From Hydrogenophaga sp. SL48 (GTDB lineage: Bacteria > Pseudomonadota > Gammaproteobacteria > Burkholderiales > Burkholderiaceae_C): a DNA stretch of 64,000 nucleotides. This document shows, one piece after another, positions 28,574 through 37,241 of the stretch (positions within the stretch are counted from its first letter, which is position 1; every line of letters starts with the position of its first letter). The notes beneath the pieces are model-generated. The model did not search any database and was not told where the DNA came from. It saw nothing but the letters and a program-made list of their open reading frames with translations. The stretch spans positions 868,001 to 932,000 of the forward strand of contig NZ_CP063400.1 of NCBI RefSeq assembly GCF_021729865.1. Direction: 5' to 3'. Made by a program: the position numbers and the translations under genes.

Positions 28574-29338
28574 TCAGGTCAGCGTCAACACCACCGGCGC
28601 GTGGTCGCTGGGGCGTTCGTTCTTGCGCGGCAGCTTGTCCACCACGCAGGCGGTGGCGCGTGATTTCAATGCTTCGCTGACCAGGATGTGGTCGATGCGC
28701 AGACCCCGGTTGCGGCGGAACGCGAACTCGCGGTAGTCCCACCAGCTGTAGTTCTTCTCGGGCTGCGGAAACAGGCGCACCGAGTCGGTCAGCCCCAGAC
28801 CGATCAGCGCCTGCAGGTGGTTGCGCTCTTCGGTGGTGCAGTGGATCGTTTCGCGCAGGCCCACCGGGTCCCACACGTCGAGGTCGTCGAAGGTGATGTT
28901 GTAGTCGCCCATGAGCACCAGCTGCGGGTGCGCCACCAGCTCGGTGCGGACCCACTCGCGCAGCGCATCCAGCCAGCGCATCTTGTAGACGAACTTGTCG
29001 CTGTCGGGGGCCTGGCCGTTGGGGAAATAGGCGCCGATCACACGCACGCCAGCGACGGTGGCGCACAGCACGCGCGCCTGCTGGTCGTCAAAGCCGGGGA
29101 TGTTCCGGACCACGTCCTCGGCCGGTGTCTTGCTCAGCAGCGCCACGCCGTTGTAGGTTTTCTGGCCGAACCATTGCGCGTGGTAGCCGATGTCGGTGAA
29201 GGCCTGCACGGGAAACTTGTCGTCGGTCAGCTTGAGCTCCTGCAGCGCGAGCACGTCCACCGGGTTCAATGCCAGCCAGTCGAGCACCTGCGGCAGGCGC
29301 ACGGTGAGGGAGTTGATGTTCCAGGTCGCAAGGCGCAT
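28574..29338 (-). CDS. xth: exodeoxyribonuclease III
   Basis: A 254-residue EEP-superfamily nuclease: MRLATWNINSLTVRLPQVLD, LALQELKLTDDKFP (metal-binding Glu), GAYFPNG, LMGDYNITFDDLDVWDP and the C-terminal catalytic RPSDHAPVVLTL. It cleaves abasic sites and removes 3' blocks in base-excision repair. Length equals the usual 250-270. It is convergent with ntrC and divergent from the hemolysin-family gene. Confidence 0.96.
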   Translation of the reverse strand: MRLATWNINSLTVRLPQVLDWLALNPVDVLALQELKLTDDKFPVQAFTDIGYHAQWFGQKTYNGVALLSKTPAEDVVRNIPGFDDQQARVLCATVAGVRVIGAYFPNGQAPDSDKFVYKMRWLDALREWVRTELVAHPQLVLMGDYNITFDDLDVWDPVGLRETIHCTTEERNHLQALIGLGLTDSVRLFPQPEKNYSWWDYREFAFRRNRGLRIDHILVSEALKSRATACVVDKLPRKNERPSDHAPVVLTLT

Positions 29339-29478
29339 GGGTGTGTCGCAGGGAGTGAAGGGGTTGGAGCATTCTAGGTTTTCCGCCCCGTGGCCGCGCC
29401 ATAAGACTCACTTAATCTGGCCTGCCCACCATGCATCCTCAATGCCGGCCTCATCGGGTCAGCGCTCAAGGAATCAGG

Positions 29479-30132
29479 ATGCCTCTGGCCATCGCCGCCC
29501 CGAACCCGGGGTCCCTCCCGCCCCAGCCCGAAAGGGCTCCCGCTGCGCCGATCTTCGGCTGGCATTCCGCCGTCGATCCGGATCGGGCCGAGGTCGAGCG
29601 TTTCGTTCAACGCGTGTACGCACGCCACTTTGGTGCTCAGGTGCGGCACTTTGCGCCGCAGCTGGTGAGCCTGCGCGATCGGGCCAGCGGTGAGATCGTG
29701 GCCGCCGCCGGGTACCGGCAGGCCAGCGTGGCGCCCCTGTTTCTGGAGCGCTACCTGGACCGGCCGGTCGAGCAGTGCCTGTCGCAACCCGGCGCGCAAG
29801 TCCCTTCGCGGGACGGCATCTTCGAGGTGGGGCACCTGGCTGCGGAACGCGCCGGGGAAGGCCGGCGCCTGATTCTGCTGATGGCCCGGCACCTCGCCGA
29901 ACGTGGAGCGCAGTGGGTGGTCAGCACCCTGACCGAAGAGCTGCGACACCTGTTCGTCCGCCTCGGCATCACGCCCCTGGCGCTCGGGCGTGCCGACGCG
30001 GCCGCGCTCGGTGGCGACGCAGGCGAGTGGGGCAGCTACTACGAACACCACCCGGTGGTGCTGGCCGGGCAGGTTCAGCACGCCCTGCGCCTGTTCGAAC
30101 GCCGCCGACCGGCACAGGGGCTGGGCCTGTGA
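29479..30132 (+). CDS. thermostable hemolysin family protein (GNAT/LuxI-like fold suspected)
   Basis: A 217-residue protein. The start at 29479 follows AAGGA by six bases; the longer frame from 29431 has no ribosome site. After a Pro-rich lead, the domain reads VERFVQRVYARHFGAQVRHF, VSLRDRASGEIVAAAGYR, IFEVGHLAAERAGEGRRLIL, WVVSTLTEELRHLFVRLGIT and WGSYYEHHPVVLAGQ, the pattern of the family named after Vibrio thermostable hemolysin. The central stretch resembles an acyltransferase (GNAT or LuxI) fold, so a membrane-lysing role is doubtful. There is no signal peptide. It is the first gene of a five-gene set; its stop overlaps the next start (GTGA). Confidence 0.88.
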   Translation: MPLAIAAPNPGSLPPQPERAPAAPIFGWHSAVDPDRAEVERFVQRVYARHFGAQVRHFAPQLVSLRDRASGEIVAAAGYRQASVAPLFLERYLDRPVEQCLSQPGAQVPSRDGIFEVGHLAAERAGEGRRLILLMARHLAERGAQWVVSTLTEELRHLFVRLGITPLALGRADAAALGGDAGEWGSYYEHHPVVLAGQVQHALRLFERRRPAQGLGL

Positions 30133-31580
30133 CGCCGCTGCCCGAAGCCGTCGCGCTGAGCGACGGCGAGCGCCACCTCACCTGCGCCGAGATGCTGGCG
30201 GGCGTGGACGTGCTCGCCGAGCGCCTGCAAGCACAAGGCACCCGCGTGCTCGCCACGCTGATGGACAACTCGATGGCCTGGGTGGTCGCCGATCGCGCGG
30301 CCGAACAGGCCGGCATCGTGCATGTGCCGCTGCCGGTGTTTTTCACGCCGCAGCAGATCGCTCACGCATTGCAGGTGGCCGGCGTGGATAGCCTGCTCAC
30401 GGTCCCCGCGCTGGCGCAGCACTGGCCCCAGGCCGAGGCCCACGACTGGGACGTGGTGGGCACGCCGCTGCGCTGCCTGCGCCTGCCGGCCGCGGGCCTG
30501 CCCATGCCGGCGGGCACCGCCAAACTCACCTTCACCTCCGGCACCACCGGCACCCCCAAGGGCGTGTGCCTGAGCACTCAAGCCATGCAACGGGTGACCG
30601 ACGGGCTGGTGCAGGCGCTGGAGCCGCTGGACATCCGGCGCCACCTGTGTGCATTGCCCCTGGCCGTGCTGCTGGAGAACATCGCCGGTGTCATGGCACC
30701 GCTCGCCCGCGGTGCCGAGTGCCTCGTGCCGCCGCTGGCCGAGCTGGGGCTGACCGGTTCTTCCGGTTTTGACCCGGCCCGTTTTCACGCGGCGGTCGAG
30801 CGCTTCCAGCCCCACAGCCTCATCCTGCTGCCGCAGATGCTGCGCGCCTGGACCGGCTGGCTGCTGCAACAGGGCCTGCGGGCGCCCACCAGCCTGCGTT
30901 TGGTGGCGGTGGGCGGGGCCGCGGTGGGTGCACCGCTGGTGCTCGCCGCGCGCCAGGTGGGCATTCCGGCCCACGAGGGCTATGGCCTGTCCGAGGGCGC
31001 TTCGGTGCAGACACTGAACCTTCCAGGCGCGGACCGCCCCGGCAGCGCCGGCCAGGCCCTGCCACACGCGCGGCTTCGCGTGACCGCACACGGCGAGATC
31101 GAGATCGCGGGCAGCCTGTTTTCGGGCTACCTGGGTGAAGCGGCATCGCCACGCGAGTGGTGGCCCACCGGCGACCTCGGCGAGATCGATCCCGACGGCT
31201 TTGTGCACGTTCGGGGGCGCCTCAAACACGTCCTGATCACGGCCTTCGGCCGCAACGTCTCGCCCGAATGGGTGGAGACGGCGCTGCGCAGCGGCCCGAC
31301 GCTGGCCCAGGCGGTGGTGTTCGGCGACGGCGAACCGGCGCTCAGCGCCGTGGTGTGGCCGCTGGCGGCGGTCTCCGACGCCCAGATCCAGGCCGGCATC
31401 GATGCCGCCAACCAGACCTTGCCCGACTACGCGCAGGTGCGGCACTGGGTCCGCGCCCAGGCCGGATTCTCCGCCGACACGGGGCTGGCCACGGCCAACG
31501 GCCGTCCGCAACGCAGCGCCATCCTCGACCGGCATGCCGAGGCACTCGGCATCGCTTCGGCCACGGCCGCTGCTTCCTGA
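30129..31580 (+). CDS. AMP-binding (acyl-CoA synthetase-like) enzyme
   Basis: A 483-residue ANL-superfamily protein starting at GTG 30129, fixed by the 4-bp overlap with the upstream gene. Core motifs: A3 TFTSGTTGTPKGVCLS, A5 GYGLSEGASVQT, A7 PTGDLGEIDPDG, A8 GRLKHVLITAFGRNVSPEWV. The A10 motif reads ATANGRPQRSAI, so the catalytic lysine of the usual NGKxxR is replaced by arginine. It is shorter than typical acyl-CoA ligases (500-560). It would activate a carboxylic acid, possibly a fatty acid, as acyl-AMP; whether it can without the lysine is open. There is no carrier protein next to it. Confidence 0.9.
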   Translation: MTPLPEAVALSDGERHLTCAEMLAGVDVLAERLQAQGTRVLATLMDNSMAWVVADRAAEQAGIVHVPLPVFFTPQQIAHALQVAGVDSLLTVPALAQHWPQAEAHDWDVVGTPLRCLRLPAAGLPMPAGTAKLTFTSGTTGTPKGVCLSTQAMQRVTDGLVQALEPLDIRRHLCALPLAVLLENIAGVMAPLARGAECLVPPLAELGLTGSSGFDPARFHAAVERFQPHSLILLPQMLRAWTGWLLQQGLRAPTSLRLVAVGGAAVGAPLVLAARQVGIPAHEGYGLSEGASVQTLNLPGADRPGSAGQALPHARLRVTAHGEIEIAGSLFSGYLGEAASPREWWPTGDLGEIDPDGFVHVRGRLKHVLITAFGRNVSPEWVETALRSGPTLAQAVVFGDGEPALSAVVWPLAAVSDAQIQAGIDAANQTLPDYAQVRHWVRAQAGFSADTGLATANGRPQRSAILDRHAEALGIASATAAAS

Positions 31581-31600
31581 TTCATTGACGAAGGACCCCC

Positions 31601-32299
31601 ATGTCATTCCATGCCCAACTGCTGCAACTCACCGAATCGTCCCGCATGGGGCTGCTCTCCGCCCCCATCATCCAGGGCTGCCTGCGTGGCGAGGTGTCGC
31701 TGCCGAGCTACGTTGCCTTCCTGACCGAGGCCTACCACCATGTGAAGCACACCGTGCCGCTGCTGCAGGCCTGCAAGGCCGCGCTGCCGCCGCACCATGC
31801 CTGGCTCAACGACGCCATGGACGAGTACGTGGAAGAGGAGCGGGGCCACGAGGCGTGGATCCTCGACGACATCCGCGCGTGCGGCGGTGACGCCGAGGCC
31901 GTGCGGCTCGGTCAACCCGGCCATGCCGCCGAGGTGATGGTCGCCTACGCCTACGACACCATCCACCGCCGCAACCCGCTCGGCTTCTTCGGCATGGTGC
32001 ACGTGCTCGAAGGCACCAGCGTGTCGCTCGCGCTGCTCGCGGCCGACAACATCCAGAAGCCGCTCAATCTGCCCGACGCCGCGTTCAGCTACCTGCGCTC
32101 GCACGGCACGCTGGACCAGGAGCACACCGCGCACTTCCAGTTGCTCATGGACCAGATCGAAGACCTGCAGGACCAGCGCGACATCGTGCACGGCGCACGC
32201 GCCTTCTTCCGCCTGTACGGTGACGTGTTTCGCGGCCTGCCCTTGCCGCAGTCGCCGGTGGCGTTGCCCGCGCTGGCCTCGGCCGGGGGGGCGGCATGA
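31601..32299 (+). CDS. haem-oxygenase-like diiron oxidase (iron-containing redox enzyme family)
   Basis: A 232-residue all-helical protein of the TenA/haem-oxygenase-like fold. Potential metal ligands are E43 and H50 (LTEAYHHVKHTVP), E137 (HVLEGTS) and H168, D172, H175 (SHGTLDQEHTAHF). The spacings E-x6-H, E and H-x3-D-x2-H match what I recall for diiron oxidases such as CADD and UndA, so an oxygen-using diiron enzyme is likely. It follows the AMP-binding gene by 20 bp and overlaps the SDR gene by 4 bp. Family members make alkenes, remodel amino acids or cleave C-C bonds; the substrate here is unknown. Confidence 0.88.
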   Translation: MSFHAQLLQLTESSRMGLLSAPIIQGCLRGEVSLPSYVAFLTEAYHHVKHTVPLLQACKAALPPHHAWLNDAMDEYVEEERGHEAWILDDIRACGGDAEAVRLGQPGHAAEVMVAYAYDTIHRRNPLGFFGMVHVLEGTSVSLALLAADNIQKPLNLPDAAFSYLRSHGTLDQEHTAHFQLLMDQIEDLQDQRDIVHGARAFFRLYGDVFRGLPLPQSPVALPALASAGGAA

Positions 32300-33114
32300 A
32301 GGCCCCGCAAGCCCGGGTGGTGCTCACCGGCGCGAGTGGAGGCATCGGTCACGCCAGCGCCGCAGCGCTGCTCAAGGCCGGCGCGACGGTGATGCTGGTG
32401 GGGCGCTCGGCCCCCCGGCTGGCCGAGCAGGCGCGGCAACTGGTGCGCGAAACGGGCACCGATGCCTCGCGCGTCGAGCACCGCCTGGCCGATCTCTCGC
32501 GTCCGGAAGACCTGGCCAGCCTGTCGGTGATGGCCGCAGGCTGGGGCTGCAACGTGCTGGTGCACAACGCCGGTCTGGCCTCGTTCGGTCACTTGCAGGA
32601 CCTGCGCCCGGCGGACGTGCAGGCGGTGCTGCACACCAACCTGATCGCGCCCATGCTGCTGACGCAGAGCCTGTTGCCCCACCTGCTCGCGCAGGCCCGG
32701 GCGCAGGTGATCTGTGTGGGGTCTGCGCTGGGGGCCATCGGACTGCCGGGCTACAGCGTGTACAGCGCCAGCAAGTTCGGCCTGCGCGGGTTTGCGCAGG
32801 CCTTGCGCCGCGAGCTGTGCGAGACCTCCGTGCGGGTCCAGTATCTCGGGCCGCGCAGCACGCGCACCGCCTTCAACAGCGAGGCGGTCGAGGCCTACAA
32901 CCGCGCCACCGGTTCGGCCATGGACCGCCCCGAACAGGTGGCGCTGGAGCTGCTCGCCCTGATGGAGAGCGAGGCGGCCGAACGTTTTGTGGGCTATCCC
33001 GAGAAACTGGCCGTGCGCCTCAACGGCCTGGCGCCGTCCTGGCTCGATGGCAGTTTCAAGAAGCACAGCCGCAGCCTGCCACCGCTGGCGCCGGCGCTGC
33101 TCGCCCATTCCTGA
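32296..33114 (+). CDS. short-chain dehydrogenase/reductase
   Basis: A 272-residue classical SDR: cofactor motif TGASGGIGHASAAALLKAG (TGxxxGxG), NAG in VHNAGLASFGHL, catalytic serine in ICVGSALGAIG and YSVYSASKFGLRGF with the YxxxK pair. R in LVGRSAPRL after the second strand suggests NADP preference. It overlaps the diiron oxidase gene by ATGA (start 32296) and precedes the TPR gene by 24 bp. It probably reduces or oxidises the product of the upstream enzymes. Confidence 0.93.
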   Translation: MKAPQARVVLTGASGGIGHASAAALLKAGATVMLVGRSAPRLAEQARQLVRETGTDASRVEHRLADLSRPEDLASLSVMAAGWGCNVLVHNAGLASFGHLQDLRPADVQAVLHTNLIAPMLLTQSLLPHLLAQARAQVICVGSALGAIGLPGYSVYSASKFGLRGFAQALRRELCETSVRVQYLGPRSTRTAFNSEAVEAYNRATGSAMDRPEQVALELLALMESEAAERFVGYPEKLAVRLNGLAPSWLDGSFKKHSRSLPPLAPALLAHS

Positions 33115-33138
33115 ACCGTTCTTTTTGGAGAAGATGTC

Positions 33139-33825
33139 ATGCGTTTTGTTTCTGCCTCGAACCCCCTGACGATCGGCGCCACGCGCCGCCGTGCCACGCT
33201 GTCCCTGCTGGCCGCCGCCGTGATGGCGCTGAGCCCGACGGTCTGGGCCGCGACCTCCGATGAAGCGGTGGTTGACCTGCAGCAGGCCTGGGAGTTGATC
33301 AACTACAGGACCCCCGCTGCGGAGCGAGAGAAGAAATTCGAGGCGCTCGCCGACCGTGCTCACAAGGTCAGCGAGGCGTTCGCCGGCAAGCCCGAGCCCA
33401 TGGTCTGGGAAGGCATCATCCTGAGCTCCTGGGCGGGCGAGAAGGGCGGCCTGGGTGCGCTCTCGCTGGTCAAGCAGGCCAAGGCGCTGTACGAAACGGC
33501 GATCCGGATTGACGGCAACGCGCTGGACGGTTCGGCCTACAACAGCCTGGGCGTGCTGTACTACAAAGTGCCGGGCTGGCCGCTGGGATTTGGCGACAAG
33601 GCCAAGGCGCGCGAGATGCTGCAGAAGGCGCTGGCGATCAACCCCAACGGCATCGACCCCAACTACTTCTACGCCGACTTTCTCGTGCAGACCGAGGAAC
33701 CCCAGAAGGCCGTGGCCCACCTCGAAAAGGCCTTGCAGGCACCGGCCCGCGCCGGCCGCGCGGTGGCCGACGAAGGCCGCCGCACCGAGGTGCGCCAGCT
33801 GCTCGACAAAGTCAAGGGCAAGTAA
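33139..33825 (+). CDS. exported TPR protein
   Basis: A 228-residue protein with a signal peptide (ATLSLLAAAVMALSPTVWAA) and a helical repeat domain: ALYETAIRIDGNALDGSAYN, KAREMLQKALAINPNGIDPN, PQKAVAHLEKALQAP. It looks like TRAP-associated TatT or other periplasmic TPR proteins. It lies 24 bp after the SDR gene in the same direction and ends 51 bp before convergent folA, so it closes the five-gene set. TPR repeats suggest protein partners or a scaffold in the periplasm; no ligand is visible. Confidence 0.85.
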   Translation: MRFVSASNPLTIGATRRRATLSLLAAAVMALSPTVWAATSDEAVVDLQQAWELINYRTPAAEREKKFEALADRAHKVSEAFAGKPEPMVWEGIILSSWAGEKGGLGALSLVKQAKALYETAIRIDGNALDGSAYNSLGVLYYKVPGWPLGFGDKAKAREMLQKALAINPNGIDPNYFYADFLVQTEEPQKAVAHLEKALQAPARAGRAVADEGRRTEVRQLLDKVKGK

Positions 33826-33876
33826 GTCCCGCAGACATCGCGCGTGACGCGTGGAGCGCGGCAGGGCCGGGGCAAT

Positions 33877-34383
33877 TCAACCGATGCGACGGTAGGTGAC
33901 GAAAGCCAGCGGCAGGCCGCTGGCGGCCACCTGGCTGTCGCGCGCGGTTTCCTGCCACTCCACGCCCAGCGTGGGCGCGAAGGCGTCGCCCTCGAAGTCG
34001 CGTGCGATCTCGGTGACCACCACCGTGCTGGCCAGCGGCAGGGCCTGCGCGTAGATCTGCGCCCCGCCGATCACCCAGGCGTCGCTGCCGGGCGGGCACA
34101 GGGCGCGCGCCGCTTCCAGCGAATGCGCCACCAGGGCGCCCTCGGCACGCCAGTGAGCATCGCGCGTGACCACGATGTTCAGCCGGCCCGGCAGCGGGCG
34201 AAATTTCGCTGGGAGTGAATCCCAAGTCTTGCGTCCCATGATCACCGGGCATCCCATGGTGGTGCGCTTGAAGTGCGCCAGGTCTTCGGGCAGGTGCCAG
34301 GGTATGGCGTTGTCCTTGCCGATCACGCCGTTGGCGGCGCGGGCGTAGATCAGGTGGAGTAGGGCAGGAGGGAGGTCGGCCAT
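33877..34383 (-). CDS. folA: dihydrofolate reductase
   Basis: A 168-residue DHFR: LHLIYARAANGVIGKDNAIP (substrate loop), WHLPEDLAHFKRTTMGCPVI with the catalytic acid after WHLPE, MGRKTWDSLP, and WVIGGAQIYAQALPLA. It makes tetrahydrofolate, partner of the neighbouring thyA. The start MADLPPALL at 34383 is preferred because the 22 residues of the longer frame are Pro/Gly-rich. It ends 51 bp from the convergent TPR gene and starts 29 bp after the thyA stop. Confidence 0.95.
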   Translation of the reverse strand: MADLPPALLHLIYARAANGVIGKDNAIPWHLPEDLAHFKRTTMGCPVIMGRKTWDSLPAKFRPLPGRLNIVVTRDAHWRAEGALVAHSLEAARALCPPGSDAWVIGGAQIYAQALPLASTVVVTEIARDFEGDAFAPTLGVEWQETARDSQVAASGLPLAFVTYRRIG

Positions 34384-34412
34384 GGGTGGGGGTGTGGTCG
34401 GAGCCCTCGGCC

Positions 34413-35258
34413 TCACACCGCCACCGGGGCCTTGATCGGCGGGTGGCACTCGTAGCCCAGTACCTCGAAGTCTTCGTACTGGTAGTCGAAGATCGAGTCG
34501 GGGCGGCGTTTGATGTTCAGCGTCGGGTAGGCGAAGGGCGCGCGGCCCAGTTGCAGGGCCACCTGCTCGTGGTGGTTGTCGTAGATGTGGCAGTCGCCGC
34601 CGGTCCAGATGAACTCGCCCACGTCGAGATCACACTGCTGCGCCACCATGTGGGTGAGCAGCGCGTAGCTGGCGATGTTGAAGGGCACGCCGAGAAAAAT
34701 GTCGGCGCTGCGCTGGTAGAGCTGGCAGCTGAGCCTGCCGCGTTCGCCCGGGTTCTGGGGCGGCGCCACGTAGAACTGGAAGAAGGCGTGACACGGCATG
34801 AGCGCCATCTTCGAGAGCTCGGCCACGTTCCAGGCGCTCACGATGATGCGGCGTGAATCGGGGTTGGTCTTGAGGGTGTGGATCACGTCGGTGATCTGGT
34901 CGATGTGGCCGCCGTCGGGCGTGGGCCAGCTGCGCCACTGCACGCCGTAGACCGGGCCGAGGTCGCCGTCGGCGCGCGCCCACTCGTCCCAGATCGTGCA
35001 GCCGCGCTCCTGCAGCCATTTCACGTTGCTGTCGCCGCGCAGGAACCACAGCAGCTCGACGATGATGGCCTTCAGGAACACCTTCTTGGTGGTCACCAGA
35101 GGAAAGCCTTCGTTGAGGTCGAAGCGCATCTGGTGGCCGAAGACGCTCTTGGTGCCGGTGCCGGTGCGGTCGCCTTTGTCCACGCCGTTCTCAAAGACGT
35201 GGCGCATGAAATCTTCGTATTGCGAGCGCACGGGGCGCTGGGGGCGGTGGTCGGTCAT
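34413..35258 (-). CDS. thyA: thymidylate synthase
   Basis: A 281-residue enzyme starting [20 protein letters not shown]. It shows the R-loop ([18 protein letters not shown]), the catalytic cysteine in [33 protein letters not shown], the dUMP-binding GDCHIYDNH and a C-terminal end IKAPVAV. It methylates dUMP using methylene-tetrahydrofolate; folA downstream regenerates the folate. The longer upstream frame is not family-like. Confidence 0.97.
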   Translation of the reverse strand: MTDHRPQRPVRSQYEDFMRHVFENGVDKGDRTGTGTKSVFGHQMRFDLNEGFPLVTTKKVFLKAIIVELLWFLRGDSNVKWLQERGCTIWDEWARADGDLGPVYGVQWRSWPTPDGGHIDQITDVIHTLKTNPDSRRIIVSAWNVAELSKMALMPCHAFFQFYVAPPQNPGERGRLSCQLYQRSADIFLGVPFNIASYALLTHMVAQQCDLDVGEFIWTGGDCHIYDNHHEQVALQLGRAPFAYPTLNIKRRPDSIFDYQYEDFEVLGYECHPPIKAPVAV

Positions 35259-35394
35259 GGGGCAACTTCGATGGGCAACGGGTGGGCCAGACCCGGATTG
35301 TGCCCGCTCTGCACCGTCCCCTGCGCCAGGGTGGACCGACACCCGCCAGCCGACTACGATGCGGCCTCGTTGTACGCCGACAGGAGACCCCGCC

Positions 35395-36015
35395 ATGCCT
35401 TCACTCACGCTCTACACCAACCCCCAGTCCCGTGGCCGCATCGCGCACTGGATGATGGAAGAACTGGGTGAACCCTACGAGACCGTCTGGCTCGACTACG
35501 GCAGCGCCATGAAAGCGCCGGCGTATTTGGCGGTCAACCCCATGGGCAAGGTGCCGACACTGTGCCACGGCGATGCGGTGGTGACCGAGGCCGCGGCCAT
35601 CTGCGCCTACCTGGGCGACCGGTTCCCGGAAAAAGGCCTGATCCCGCCGCCTGGTTCGCCGGCCCGGGCCGACTACTTCCGCTGGCTGTTTTTCGCCGCC
35701 GGGCCGCTGGAGCAGGCCGCCGTGGCGCGCTCGTTCGGCTGGGAGGTGCCAGCGGGCCGCAGCGCCATGGTGGGCTTCGGCAGTTACGCCGATACGATGC
35801 ATGCGCTGGAACTCGGGCTGTCGAAGGGGCCGTATGTGTGCGGTGAACAGTTCACCGCGGCCGATGTCTATGTGGGGTCCAGCCTGGTCTGGGGCCTGAT
35901 GTTCGGCACCATCGAGAAGCGGCCGGTGTTCGAGGCCTATGCCGCGCGGATGCAGGCACGGCCGGCTTCGCAGCGCGCGGACCGGATCAACGAGGCGCGC
36001 CTGAAAGCCGCCTGA
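35395..36015 (+). CDS. glutathione S-transferase family protein
   Basis: A 206-residue GST: thioredoxin-like N-domain ([35 protein letters not shown] with cis-Pro, [20 protein letters not shown]) and helical C-domain ([15 protein letters not shown], a conserved Asp N-cap). AGGAG lies 11 bases upstream (35382-35386). It starts 137 bp from the divergent thyA. Substrate unknown. Confidence 0.92.
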   Translation: MPSLTLYTNPQSRGRIAHWMMEELGEPYETVWLDYGSAMKAPAYLAVNPMGKVPTLCHGDAVVTEAAAICAYLGDRFPEKGLIPPPGSPARADYFRWLFFAAGPLEQAAVARSFGWEVPAGRSAMVGFGSYADTMHALELGLSKGPYVCGEQFTAADVYVGSSLVWGLMFGTIEKRPVFEAYAARMQARPASQRADRINEARLKAA

Positions 36016-36027
36016 TACCGGGCCGTT

Positions 36028-37188
36028 TCAGGTCAGCCGGTCGAGGGCGCGGGTCGTCCACAGCAGGGCGATCAGCAGCAGCACCACCACCGGCATCACG
36101 GCACCGAGCCCGACCCAGGTGGCCAGCAGGCCGAACGCGGCCGGGATGACCGAGCCGCCCGCGTAGGCGGCCATCATCTGCCGGCCGATCACGGTGCGCG
36201 CCACGTCCGCCGGAAAGCGCCGCGCGGCCTCGTGCATCAGCGAGGGAAACACCGGCGCGCAGCCGAGCCCCATGAGCACCAGGCCGGCCAGCGACAGCGC
36301 CGGGGGCAGGCCGGGCAGGGCGAACAGCGTGGCACCGGCCAGGGCCAGCAGGACCCCCAGGCCCACCAGCCGCCGGTTGCCCAGGCGGTTCGAGACCAGG
36401 CCCACGCCGAAGCGCCCCGCGGTGATGGAGCCGAAATACACCGAGACCCAGAAGCCCGCCTGGGCCAGGCTGGTGCCCCGGTCATTGACCAGGATGCTGG
36501 CGGCCCACAGGCCGGTGCCCATCTCGGCCGCCACGTAGAACAGGAAACACAGCGGCGCCAGCCACAGGGCGCGTGGCGCGACCGGTTTGAACACCACGGG
36601 CGGCTCGCCCGTCGCCGCGCTGTCCGTGGGGTGGCCGTGTTCGCGCCGCCAGAGCGGCAGCGTGGCCCAGAGCAGCGCGGCCAGCGTGAGCTGGGCCAGC
36701 CCGAGGGCGAGCACGCCACGGGTCCAGCCGCCCGGGCTGGCCAGCGCCAGGCCCATCACGGCCGGGCCGGTGGTGGCCCCCACGCCCCAGAAGCCGTGCA
36801 GCCAGTTCATGTGGCGCGACGAGTAGTGCGCCGCGACGAAATGGTTCAGGCTGGCATCGACCGCGCCACCGCCCGCGCCCAGCGGAATGCCCAGCAGCAC
36901 CAGCCAGGCAAACGACGGCGCGACCGAGAAACCCACCAGGGCCAGCGCGGTCATGAGGCAGCTGGCCGCCACCACCACGCCGGTGCCCACCCGCGCCACG
37001 AGGCGCCCGGCGAAGCCCGCGCTGAGCGCGGCGCACACCGTCATGGTGATGGTCAGCACACCCACGGCGGCGAGCGGCTGGCCCATGTCCGTCCGCATGG
37101 CGGGCCAGACCACGCCCATGACGGCGTCGGGCAGCCCCAGGCTGACGAAGGACACGTAGACGATGGTGAGCAGGAGCAGGTGGGCCAA
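36028..37188 (-). CDS. MFS transporter
   Basis: A 386-residue protein with about twelve membrane helices. The first helices read LLTIVYVSFVSLGLPDAVMG and TITMTVCAALSAGFAGRLVA; the loop between helices 2 and 3 (GRLVARVG) is the MFS cytoplasmic motif. FVSLGLPDAVMGVVWP resembles the FucP/YfkF-like subgroup. It is convergent with the GST, 12 bp apart. Substrate not deducible. Confidence 0.9.
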   Translation of the reverse strand: MAHLLLLTIVYVSFVSLGLPDAVMGVVWPAMRTDMGQPLAAVGVLTITMTVCAALSAGFAGRLVARVGTGVVVAASCLMTALALVGFSVAPSFAWLVLLGIPLGAGGGAVDASLNHFVAAHYSSRHMNWLHGFWGVGATTGPAVMGLALASPGGWTRGVLALGLAQLTLAALLWATLPLWRREHGHPTDSAATGEPPVVFKPVAPRALWLAPLCFLFYVAAEMGTGLWAASILVNDRGTSLAQAGFWVSVYFGSITAGRFGVGLVSNRLGNRRLVGLGVLLALAGATLFALPGLPPALSLAGLVLMGLGCAPVFPSLMHEAARRFPADVARTVIGRQMMAAYAGGSVIPAAFGLLATWVGLGAVMPVVVLLLIALLWTTRALDRLT

Positions 37189-37241
37189 GCAGCGGATCTC
37201 GGTGGGCGGTGGGTATGAGGGGCCGGCGCGGCCGGCCTGGC

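Noticed and set aside
29479..30132. The hemolysin-family gene as a true toxin
   Set aside because: There is no signal peptide, no membrane-active segment, and it is embedded in a set of biosynthetic enzymes; the family name seems historical.
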